Shown piece after piece: positions 1 through 5,759 of a DNA stretch of 7,489 nucleotides. The stretch is taken from the NCBI GenBank assembly GCA_949127685.1, contig CASBPW010000086.1, positions 1-7,489 on the forward strand, read 5' to 3'. A program made the translations under genes and the position numbers. Numbering within the stretch: the first letter of the stretch is position 1; each line of letters begins with the position of its first letter. The notes beneath the pieces were generated by a model. It was not told the origin of the DNA and ran no database searches. It saw nothing but the letters and a program-made list of their open reading frames with translations. Source of the stretch: Candidatus Sivonenia alaskensis PMM_0068 (GTDB taxonomy: Bacteria; Cyanobacteriota; Cyanobacteriia; Gloeobacterales; PMM-0068).

Positions 1-752
1 CATTACCTGTAAGCAGTGTGCTCTGGGATGTTGTCCAAACGGCGCTTAAGGCTGCCGATTACAGTGAAGGTTTGGTAACCCCCACTCTTTTGAGAGCCAT
101 GGAGGTCGCTGGTTACGACCGCAGTTTTTCAATCCTACAATCGTCTGGGCAACCATCCGGCGCTCCCATTCATCTGCCAACCAAAACCTCGACAGCGGTT
201 AGAGACTGGCGGGCCATTGAATGGTCTGCCTACCCCCGCTCTATTCGCTTACCGCTAGGGGTTCAATTGGACCTAGGTGGTATCGCGAAGGGATGGGCAG
301 CAGAGCAGGCTGTTCAACAATTGAGCCTGCATGGTCCTGCCCTGGTCGATGCTGGAGGAGATATCGCCGTCAGCGGTCCACAGGCCGATGGAACGGCTTG
401 GCCGATTGGGGTGACTGACCCGGAAGGAAAGGCCGTGGAAATGTTGATGCTCTCAGAGGGTGGGATGGCAACCTCAGGCCGAGATTATCGCCGATGGCAG
501 AAAGGAGATCTCTGGCAGCACCATATCTTGGACCCACGCACTGGGCAACCAGCCCAAACCGATGTCCTTACCGTAACGGTCATCGCCCCCACGACCTGTG
601 AGGCGGAAATGGCGGCAAAGGTGGTGCTCATCCTGGGTAGTCGAGATGGATTGCACTGGCTTGAAGCCCATCCATCGTTTGCGGGGCTTTTGATCCTGGA
701 AGATGGTCGGATTTTACGTAGTCGCAGACTCAAACCCTATGTGTGGAGCTAA
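1..752 (+). CDS. apbE: FAD:protein FMN transferase (ApbE family), 5'-truncated
   Basis: ApbE enzymes use FAD and Mg2+ to attach FMN covalently to a Ser/Thr of extracytoplasmic flavoproteins. The frame is open from base 3 to the TAA at 750-752, giving about 249 residues. Family members are usually 300-350 residues, so roughly 80-100 N-terminal residues, including any signal peptide, lie outside the window. A GTG at 18 is in frame, but the preceding codons already fit the family, so it is probably not the start. Motifs seen: SEGLVTPTL (63-89; family GxxDPT region), DLGGIAKG (270-293), VDAGGD (347-364), ATSGRDYRRW (468-497) and HHILDPRTG (519-545). The C-terminal metal-site segment reads AEMAAK (603-620), where many members have ADxxAT; the Asp-to-Glu and Thr-to-Lys changes may be a subfamily trait. 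The stop lies three bases before the next gene, so the two are almost certainly one operon. The family call is secure; the flavinylated target is not in view. Confidence 0.93.
   Translation, partial: LPVSSVLWDVVQTALKAADYSEGLVTPTLLRAMEVAGYDRSFSILQSSGQPSGAPIHLPTKTSTAVRDWRAIEWSAYPRSIRLPLGVQLDLGGIAKGWAAEQAVQQLSLHGPALVDAGGDIAVSGPQADGTAWPIGVTDPEGKAVEMLMLSEGGMATSGRDYRRWQKGDLWQHHILDPRTGQPAQTDVLTVTVIAPTTCEAEMAAKVVLILGSRDGLHWLEAHPSFAGLLILEDGRILRSRRLKPYVWS
745..748 (+). promoter_or_regulatory. Ribosome binding site for the haem membrane protein
   Basis: GGAG sits inside the last codons of apbE, seven bases before the ATG at 756. It supports that start and implies translation from the same transcript as apbE. 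Confidence 0.6.
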
Positions 753-755
753 GCC

Positions 756-1478
756 ATGACTTCTAACGGTATAAAGAACACTGCCTGGGATGAAATGCCG
801 CCCGCGATTACCTGGCAGAATATGCTGGTCATGCTGACGGCTGTGGTCATAGGAGCTTTTGCGGCCATCGTAGTGTTGCCTTCCTGGCTGCCTGCGTTAA
901 CCGTTTCTCTCTCGGGTGAATCTCCCAAAGTGTATTGGTATCTCTCTCGGTCCACGGCATTTGTATCCTTTGGTTTGCTGTGGTTATCGATGGTGTTTGG
1001 CCTTTTGATCAGCAGTAAGCTGTCTTCCCTCTGGCCAGGGGGACCCACCGCTTTTGAACTACACCAGCACACAGGACTACTGGGCTTGGCTTTTGCCCTT
1101 TTTCACGGTCTGATTTTGCTTGGTGACCACTATATGGGCTATACGCTGGTCCAGATATTGGTGCCCTTTACCAGCAATTATCGGCCCCAATGGGTTGGAT
1201 TAGGCCAAGTTGGACTGTATCTCATGATGCTCGTGGGCCTGAGTGTTTACGTACGGCAGTGGATTGGAAAGCAGATGTGGCGACTGATTCACTTCTTGAG
1301 TTTTATGCTCTTTGGGCTAGCCTTGATCCACGGTTTAAGCAGTGGTACTGATAGTTCTACGGCTTGGGCGCAAGGCTTATACGGGTTCAGTGGAATCAGT
1401 GTTTTAGGGCTCCTCGTTTATCGAATCTTAAACACGGTACGCCTCATCAAAACCACACGCCTTCCGAAAACCAGGTAA
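756..1478 (+). CDS. Ferric reductase-like transmembrane haem protein
   Basis: This 240-residue integral membrane protein resembles the ferric-reductase-like transmembrane domain (the fold shared with YedZ/MsrQ and the haem part of NOX/FRE proteins), which moves electrons across the membrane through b-type haems. Six hydrophobic segments are visible, at about residues 22-48, 60-86, 103-123, 146-166, 176-194 and 207-225. Likely haem ligands are H103 (or H105) with H117 in one helix, and H179 with H192 in another; the spacing of about 13 residues is that of bis-haem helices. No FAD- or NAD(P)H-binding domain follows, so electrons must come from a separate partner. The start is supported by GGAG seven bases upstream. 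The gene begins three bases after apbE, which suggests a flavinylation-linked redox cassette. Its last 32 bp overlap the 3' end of the opposing helicase gene. The fold assignment is firm; the substrate, and whether the protein reduces iron at all, are unknown. Confidence 0.85.
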   Translation: MTSNGIKNTAWDEMPPAITWQNMLVMLTAVVIGAFAAIVVLPSWLPALTVSLSGESPKVYWYLSRSTAFVSFGLLWLSMVFGLLISSKLSSLWPGGPTAFELHQHTGLLGLAFALFHGLILLGDHYMGYTLVQILVPFTSNYRPQWVGLGQVGLYLMMLVGLSVYVRQWIGKQMWRLIHFLSFMLFGLALIHGLSSGTDSSTAWAQGLYGFSGISVLGLLVYRILNTVRLIKTTRLPKTR

Positions 1479-3525
1479 AGATGCTCGACTGTTTGCCGAA
1501 TGTACTCAAACTTAAGTAATGGCGAGCCCGTGTAATCCCGACATACAGTAAGCGCAAACGCTCCTGGATAATTTCATCTTTCGTGATCAGTCCAGGGTCT
1601 TCCCTCTCAGCCCCTCCCAGGATTTCTGCTTTCAGTAGAGCTTCTGGGTAAACGGTCAGAAAATCCAATTCTCCTTGGAATGGATCGTTGTAATCCGTAG
1701 GAAACCAGTAAGGCGTGATACCGGGAATAAATACGGCATCCCATTCCCGACCCTTGGCAGAATGCAGCGTACACAACTCAATCAGTCCTTTCTCTTCTTC
1801 CAACATCTCCTCTTCAATCGGGACCATTTTTTCTCGCCATTGCTGTCCTTTTTTAGACTCCAGGAAATCCAAAAATTCTTCGGTAGTCTTGGCGTAGCCA
1901 GAAATAGCTACCGAGCGCGCTAATTGTTCTGTCGTAGCAATCCAGGCTGGATTGACTCCGAAAAGTTTACTGGTCCTGAGCAAAAATTCTGGCAGTGGTT
2001 CGATTCTCTTCTGATAGTAAAACCGTAGTTTTTCTTCGACCTGGACCAATTCGATTTGGTCGTTCTCCGAGAGTTTGGTCCAACCGGGTAAGGTCCGCCA
2101 AGTCCACACCCCATCTAAAAATTGGACGGGGTCCACTTGGGAAAGTAATCCACTGATAATGGGTCCTTTGTCAAAGCGTCCAATCTTTTGGGCGGCTTCC
2201 TGGAAATGCTTCTTTTTCAGAGGGTCTACCACCCAGTGCAGAAGAACTTGAAGGTTATCGAGTAACGCCCCCCCAGGACTATTTCGACGATCGATAAAGG
2301 GAATATTCTGCGCGGATAAACGACGATTGAAGTCATCAAGATACTTGTTGGCAAACGCTAAAATACCAACGGAATGGTCTGGATAGGTAGTCAAATAGCG
2401 TTTACTGCGTCTGATCACTTCCTGGATTTCTTCCTCCCGTTCTTCGCGGCTCCAGAATCTTGGTTCACTCTGGGCATGAGGTTCTGGGCTATTGTACGCA
2501 GGCTGGATTCGCTGGGACAAAAATGAGCTTTGGGCCGGAGGATGAGGATGCTGTCCGATAACCGCCGCCACTAAATTGTTAGCAAGCTGAACAATCGGTT
2601 TTACAGAGCGTCCTGATTGTTCTAACTGGAAATGTTGATTTTGCTGACAAAATTCACTGAGAAATTGAGGATTGGAGGCTGTGAATGAAGAAAAAATAGC
2701 CTGGTTGGGGTCTCCTACCCTGATCCAATTCCCCTGCGGTCCAGCCAATAGTTCCAAAAGTTTGCACTGGGCTGGAGAAGAATCCTGCGCTTCATCTTCT
2801 AACAAATAGTGATAGTGCTTTTGCCAATATTCTCTGAGCGCATGGTCCTCCTCTAAGAGCTTAATCGCTAGATAAACAAGGTCATCGAAATCTAGCAAAT
2901 TCAGCTCTTTCAGTTGTTTTTGATAGGACTGAAAAATACCACTGACGAGTGCCAAAAAAAATCGTTGTTGCTGAAAAGCAAAATTACTTTTTTCCAAATC
3001 TGCAGGTGAGATCCGCCACTGTTTGACCAGGCTGATGCCTTGCTCTGCCAAATCCACCAGCTTCAATCGCCACAGCTGTATTTGTTCCGGTTTGACCTTA
3101 GGTATCAGGAACTGCTGCCATTGGGCTTCCCGACCGATAAGCCATTGTTGGACCAGGGCTTCAAGCAAGTCTCTTTTTTGCAATGCTGAGATGGTCGTAG
3201 TTTTCTCCAGGCTATATCCCCAGCGGTTTAGCTGACTGCGGATTAAGCGCAGGGCACAGGCGTGAATCGTACAAATATTGTCCAGACGGTGACGGTTGAG
3301 TTGAGGCGCTTCTGCCACCAAGCGGTCTTGAAAGTTGCGACTGGCCGCACGGGTATAGGAGAGGACTAAAATTTTGTCGGGTGAAACTCCCTGCTCTACC
3401 AATTGGAGGAACAGCCGGACTAGAACCGTAGTTTTTCCTGCTCCAGGCACCGCTGTTAGCCCGGCATAGCCACCCTGATAGTTTTTCAGGAAGTGTTCTT
3501 GGTCGGTCCGTTGGTTAGAAATCAT
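1447..3525 (-). CDS. UvrD/PcrA-like superfamily 1 DNA helicase
   Basis: A 692-residue ATP-dependent 3'-5' DNA helicase of the UvrD/Rep/PcrA type, cytoplasmic, probably acting in DNA repair, replication restart or recombination. Motifs in order: Walker A TAVPGAGKTT (24-33), Ia LVLSYTRAA (53-61), Ib TIHACALRLI (86-95), LDFDDLVYLA (211-220), Walker B/II LLEDEAQDSS (241-250), III VGDPNQAIFSSF (270-281), IV LEQSGRS (301-307), V TLHSAKGREWD (586-596) and VI LRLLYVGITRAR (657-668). Length is close to Rep and somewhat short of UvrD; no extra C-terminal domain is visible. Motifs III and IV depart from the UvrD/PcrA consensus, which places it in a divergent branch. The ATG at 3525 is the only reasonable start, though its best purine-rich match (GGAGGG, 3541-3546) is 15 bases away. 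The HtrA-like gene lies 78 bp upstream on the same strand, so co-transcription is possible. The 3' end overlaps the opposing haem-protein gene by 32 bp. Confidence 0.92.
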   Translation of the reverse strand: MISNQRTDQEHFLKNYQGGYAGLTAVPGAGKTTVLVRLFLQLVEQGVSPDKILVLSYTRAASRNFQDRLVAEAPQLNRHRLDNICTIHACALRLIRSQLNRWGYSLEKTTTISALQKRDLLEALVQQWLIGREAQWQQFLIPKVKPEQIQLWRLKLVDLAEQGISLVKQWRISPADLEKSNFAFQQQRFFLALVSGIFQSYQKQLKELNLLDFDDLVYLAIKLLEEDHALREYWQKHYHYLLEDEAQDSSPAQCKLLELLAGPQGNWIRVGDPNQAIFSSFTASNPQFLSEFCQQNQHFQLEQSGRSVKPIVQLANNLVAAVIGQHPHPPAQSSFLSQRIQPAYNSPEPHAQSEPRFWSREEREEEIQEVIRRSKRYLTTYPDHSVGILAFANKYLDDFNRRLSAQNIPFIDRRNSPGGALLDNLQVLLHWVVDPLKKKHFQEAAQKIGRFDKGPIISGLLSQVDPVQFLDGVWTWRTLPGWTKLSENDQIELVQVEEKLRFYYQKRIEPLPEFLLRTSKLFGVNPAWIATTEQLARSVAISGYAKTTEEFLDFLESKKGQQWREKMVPIEEEMLEEEKGLIELCTLHSAKGREWDAVFIPGITPYWFPTDYNDPFQGELDFLTVYPEALLKAEILGGAEREDPGLITKDEIIQERLRLLYVGITRARHYLSLSTFGKQSSIFTWFSEGVWF

Positions 3526-3603
3526 AGAAGCTACGCAACACCCTCCAGTTGTAACCTGTCCCAGCTCCCAAAAAATAAAGGCATAGGACAGCGGAAGGTG
3601 AGC

Positions 3604-4545
3604 CTACAAGCTTACCCGGATCAAACCAATTTGCTGATTGCGCATCACGGTTAGAACCAAGGGCTGCCGTTCCTCCAAGGCTTGCTGGAGCAGTTCAGGG
3701 CTATTCAGAGGATAGTTATTCACCCGCAACAGTCGGTCCCCAGGGTGGAGTCCACTGCGCTCAGCCACAGAACCAGGCTGTACATCCAGAATGGTCAAAC
3801 TTTGAGCTTCTATCGTAATCCCTAAGGTCGGTCGTTTTTGAGGTTGCCTGAGGACAGGGGAATTTGCCGCGATCGAATTATTACCCCCAGCGCGGTCGGG
3901 AATTCCTGCCAAAAGTCTCTGAACAGGAGCTATGGATGTAGCAAAGCCAATCCCTGAACTTCCCCCGCTGGGGCTCAAGATTGCTTTGTTAATGCCCAAG
4001 AGTTCACCCTTAGAATTGAGGAGTGGCCCTCCAGAATTGCCTGGATTGAGTGCAGCATCCGTCTGTAAGTCACCATTGGGAGCAATCCGGCTGAGGGTCC
4101 CTACCGTTAAGGTGTGGTCTAGGCCAAAAGGATTGCCAATGGCATAGACGCGTTGGCCCACTTTGGCCGACATTTTTGCCAGTCTGATCGCAGGTAGCTT
4201 TTCCTGGGGTTGAATCTGCACCAAAGCTAAGTCGTTGCGACGGTCTACGTCTAGAACGCGTCCTGAGTAGCTGCGGCCTGTTGAGGTATTCACCTGTACT
4301 ACGCGATTGCCCTGCACCACGTGATTGTTGGTAACAATTATGCCCCGGTTATCCACAATAGCCCCGGCACCGACCCCCCCCTGGGTACGGATACTGACAA
4401 CTGCTTTATTGGCCTTCTCATAAACAGCGATGGTGGTATTTTCTTCAGCGTCCAGCGCGAAGGCGGCTGGAACAGGTAGGGATGCAATCGTTACCGGTAC
4501 AGCGGTAGCGAGTATTAAGGCCAGTATACCCAGCGTTTTTTTCAT
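3604..4545 (-). CDS. HtrA/Deg-like S1C serine protease with C-terminal PDZ domain
   Basis: A 313-residue trypsin-fold protease of the HtrA (DegP/DegQ, HhoA) family, expected to act in the periplasm or thylakoid lumen on misfolded proteins. The N-terminus MKKTLGILALILAT leads into a hydrophobic stretch ending in AFA at residue 30, a good signal peptide with cleavage before LDAEE. The catalytic triad is visible: H75 in VTNNHVV, D105 in RRNDLALVQI, and S171 in NPGNSGGP. The substrate-pocket strand SGIGFATSI follows (198-205), then a linker and one PDZ domain at about 238-313 with LGI as its carboxylate-binding loop. It is smaller than the roughly 400 residues usual for cyanobacterial Deg proteases, mainly because surface loops are short. 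The frame runs open to an ATG at 4710, but those 55 extra residues have no family character and would bury the signal peptide, so 4545 is preferred. There is no convincing Shine-Dalgarno sequence. Confidence 0.9.
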   Translation of the reverse strand: MKKTLGILALILATAVPVTIASLPVPAAFALDAEENTTIAVYEKANKAVVSIRTQGGVGAGAIVDNRGIIVTNNHVVQGNRVVQVNTSTGRSYSGRVLDVDRRNDLALVQIQPQEKLPAIRLAKMSAKVGQRVYAIGNPFGLDHTLTVGTLSRIAPNGDLQTDAALNPGNSGGPLLNSKGELLGINKAILSPSGGSSGIGFATSIAPVQRLLAGIPDRAGGNNSIAANSPVLRQPQKRPTLGITIEAQSLTILDVQPGSVAERSGLHPGDRLLRVNNYPLNSPELLQQALEERQPLVLTVMRNQQIGLIRVSL

Positions 4546-4605
4546 AGGGTGTGCGGGACAAGGCGCAGGTGGAAAGGATGGATGCCATTGCGCTCCTATA
4601 TAAGC

Positions 4606-4635
4606 AATATGGCAAATTTCCCATGCTATCGACAA
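4606..4635 (-). promoter_or_regulatory. Possible promoter of the HtrA-like protease gene
   Basis: On the - strand, TTGTCG (4630-4635) is followed after 18 bases by CATATT (4606-4611). Each hexamer matches the sigma-70 consensus at four of six positions. The pair lies about 60 bases upstream of the ATG at 4545. An AT-rich TATATA just downstream is an alternative -10 element but has no partner -35. This is a weak match picked by eye. Confidence 0.2.
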
Positions 4636-4870
4636 GGGCTTTAGCGCATATTTGACAGGATCAGGACTTCCGCAAAGATGGCCACCCATTCCCCTACCGT
4701 GTACACACAAGTTGGGTTTGAGAAAGTTTCCAACCTACAAAGATAGATTCAAATTGTCGAAGACCATGCACGATGCTAGGCGTACCAGGCGGCTTTTGGG
4801 AACGATAGCCTGACTATTCACCCAATCGCTCATCACCTAGTTGATCCGGAGCGATGAGTTGGCGAGAGGA

Positions 4871-4902
4871 CCGATCCAGTAGGACAGGTACTCCCGGATC
4901 GG
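4871..4902 (-). terminator. Inverted repeat downstream of the Uma2 gene, possible terminator
   Basis: CCGATCC (4871-4877) and GGATCGG (4896-4902) are perfect 7-bp complements around an 18-base loop. The element starts about 42 bases past the Uma2 stop, a reasonable place for transcription to end. No T-tract follows on the - strand, so a classical intrinsic terminator is not shown. Confidence 0.2.
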
Positions 4903-4933
4903 GTATTTGCGTTTGAGTCGTTGGATGGGTCAA

Positions 4934-4941
4934 GCGATCGC
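4934..4941. repeat. HIP1 octamer GCGATCGC
   Basis: A perfect copy of the palindromic octamer that is highly over-represented in many cyanobacterial genomes. It lies just beyond the Uma2 stop and supports the cyanobacterial origin of the window. Confidence 0.85.
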
Positions 4942-4944
4942 CTG

Positions 4945-5586
4945 CTAACGCTGGTTCTGTTGCTTTTGGATGCCCTGACGAAAGGCTTTGGCTCCTGCTA
5001 ACGGGTTCGGATTCTGCACACACATACTTAATAAATTCAAATCTAAATCAGGAAGGAGTTCACTTTGATGGATCAGTTCATATCCAAACGTTTGAGTAAA
5101 CCCCGTTGCTGTGTCCTCGCGCAGGTGGTAAATCAGGAAGTGATTGGCTTGCCAGAACCACACCTCCTGGACTCCTAAGCGGCGAAACCGTTCCAGGCGA
5201 TCGCTGCCGCCACTGGTCACAATGACTTCAATCACCAGGTCAGGAAACTCCTTCTCTGTACCCAGGCAGTAGCTTTCATCCGGTTCTACGCCGACCTGGT
5301 TTGCCGCTTTGCGAAACGTCGTGGAACCCATCGGGAAATACTCCGCATCGGTTTCTAGAAAATAAATTTCCAGCAAGGTACCAATGCGTGTTTTTCCTGT
5401 TTCATGTCGCCGACTCGGTGCCACAATTTCCAACACTCCATCTAGATAGTTCACCCGATAGGCTAGACTATCTCCCAATTGGGCTAACAGCCCCTCGTAC
5501 TGCGCCCAGGTAACACTCGAGATCGTCCGCCGTTCTTCCGGATCTTCCAGTTGCCAGTGTTGGGATAAATCTTCGAGCAATTGCAT
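4945..5586 (-). CDS. Uma2-family (DUF820) PD-(D/E)XK nuclease-fold protein
   Basis: Uma2/DUF820 proteins are a large multicopy family in cyanobacteria with a restriction-endonuclease-like fold; their cellular role is not established. Counting from the alternative ATG at 5616 (223 residues), the core reads: NYLDGVLEIVAPSRRHE (56-72, with E63), VGVEPDESYCLG (108-119), FPDLVIEVIVTSGG (124-137, D126 and E130 of the PD-ExK site), and RRLGVQEVWFW (145-155). The segment that often carries the catalytic Lys (commonly KLE) reads DRLERF here, with Arg in that place. The C-terminal LLPDLDLNLLSMCV and AKAFRQGI are normal family endings, so the gene is complete. The ATG at 5586 (213 residues) is chosen because AGGG stands seven bases before it, while the ATG at 5616 has no such site. 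It is followed by 399 bp without a gene. Family assignment is firm; nuclease activity is not shown. Confidence 0.88.
   Translation of the reverse strand: MQLLEDLSQHWQLEDPEERRTISSVTWAQYEGLLAQLGDSLAYRVNYLDGVLEIVAPSRRHETGKTRIGTLLEIYFLETDAEYFPMGSTTFRKAANQVGVEPDESYCLGTEKEFPDLVIEVIVTSGGSDRLERFRRLGVQEVWFWQANHFLIYHLREDTATGFTQTFGYELIHQSELLPDLDLNLLSMCVQNPNPLAGAKAFRQGIQKQQNQR
5197..5204. repeat. HIP1 octamer GCGATCGC
   Basis: A perfect HIP1 copy inside the Uma2 coding sequence, spanning the codons around the DRLE segment near the putative active site. Confidence 0.85.
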
Positions 5587-5593
5587 CGTTTTT

Positions 5594-5597
5594 CCCT
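5594..5597 (-). promoter_or_regulatory. Ribosome binding site that favours the Uma2 start at 5586
   Basis: On the - strand AGGG is followed by seven bases and then the ATG at 5586. A further AGGA lies just upstream. The alternative ATG at 5616 has only a HIP1-containing sequence in front of it and no purine-rich site. Confidence 0.4.
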
Positions 5598-5623
5598 GTT
5601 TCCTGTTTGCATCCATTCTAAAG

Positions 5624-5631
5624 GCGATCGC
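5624..5631. repeat. HIP1 octamer GCGATCGC
   Basis: A perfect HIP1 copy just upstream of the Uma2 gene. It is the third within 0.7 kb. Confidence 0.85.
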
Positions 5632-5700
5632 GTCAGAGAAAGATGCGTTTGAGCAGCCTCAGCCAGCCAACACATCGGGTGGTTTGAAGCGGCGCTATCT

Positions 5701-5741
5701 ATTTCCTGTCAGCCCAACAACTTGCCGCACTGATAGGAAAT
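5701..5741. terminator. 12-bp inverted repeat after the DUF362 gene, possible terminator
   Basis: ATTTCCTGTCAG (5701-5712) and CTGATAGGAAAT (5730-5741) are complementary at 11 of 12 positions around a 17-base loop. The single difference gives a G-U pair in + strand RNA and an A-C mismatch in - strand RNA. It begins 18 bases past the stop of the DUF362 gene, where a terminator or mRNA 3'-end stem would be expected. No T-tract follows on either strand, so the call is positional and structural only. Confidence 0.35.
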
Positions 5742-5759
5742 TGATCTCAGTTGTCTTGC

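Larger units (their letters stand above)
4546..4944. other. 399-bp intergenic stretch without a supported gene
   Basis: This lies between the HtrA-like gene and the Uma2 gene, both on the - strand. It should contain the HtrA-like promoter. I see one weak promoter-like pair (4606-4635), one inverted repeat downstream of the Uma2 stop (4871-4902) and one HIP1 octamer (4934-4941). A 69-codon - strand frame (4814-5023) overlaps the Uma2 end but shows no family signal. No RNA gene was recognised. Confidence 0.6.

Noticed and set aside
749..1072. A 107-codon frame antisense to the haem-protein gene
   Set aside because: It lies opposite a well-supported membrane protein, has no family character, and is a reading-frame shadow.
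3556..3591. CTGTCC/GGACAG inverted repeat between the protease and helicase genes
   Set aside because: The stem is only six base pairs with a 24-base loop; too weak to call a terminator or attenuator.
4546..4710. A 55-codon N-terminal extension of the HtrA-like protease from an ATG at 4710
   Set aside because: The extra residues show no family similarity and would precede a clear signal peptide beginning MKKTLGIL; the candidate promoter also lies within this stretch.
4886..4906. CCCG-GAT-CGGG mini-hairpin in the gap after the Uma2 gene
   Set aside because: It has a four-base stem only; it is contained in the larger inverted repeat reported as a feature.
4814..5023. A 69-codon - strand frame overlapping the 3' end of the Uma2 gene
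   Set aside because: It has no recognisable domain, no good start signal, and the Uma2 frame has a normal family C-terminus, so neither a frameshifted tail nor a separate gene is supported.
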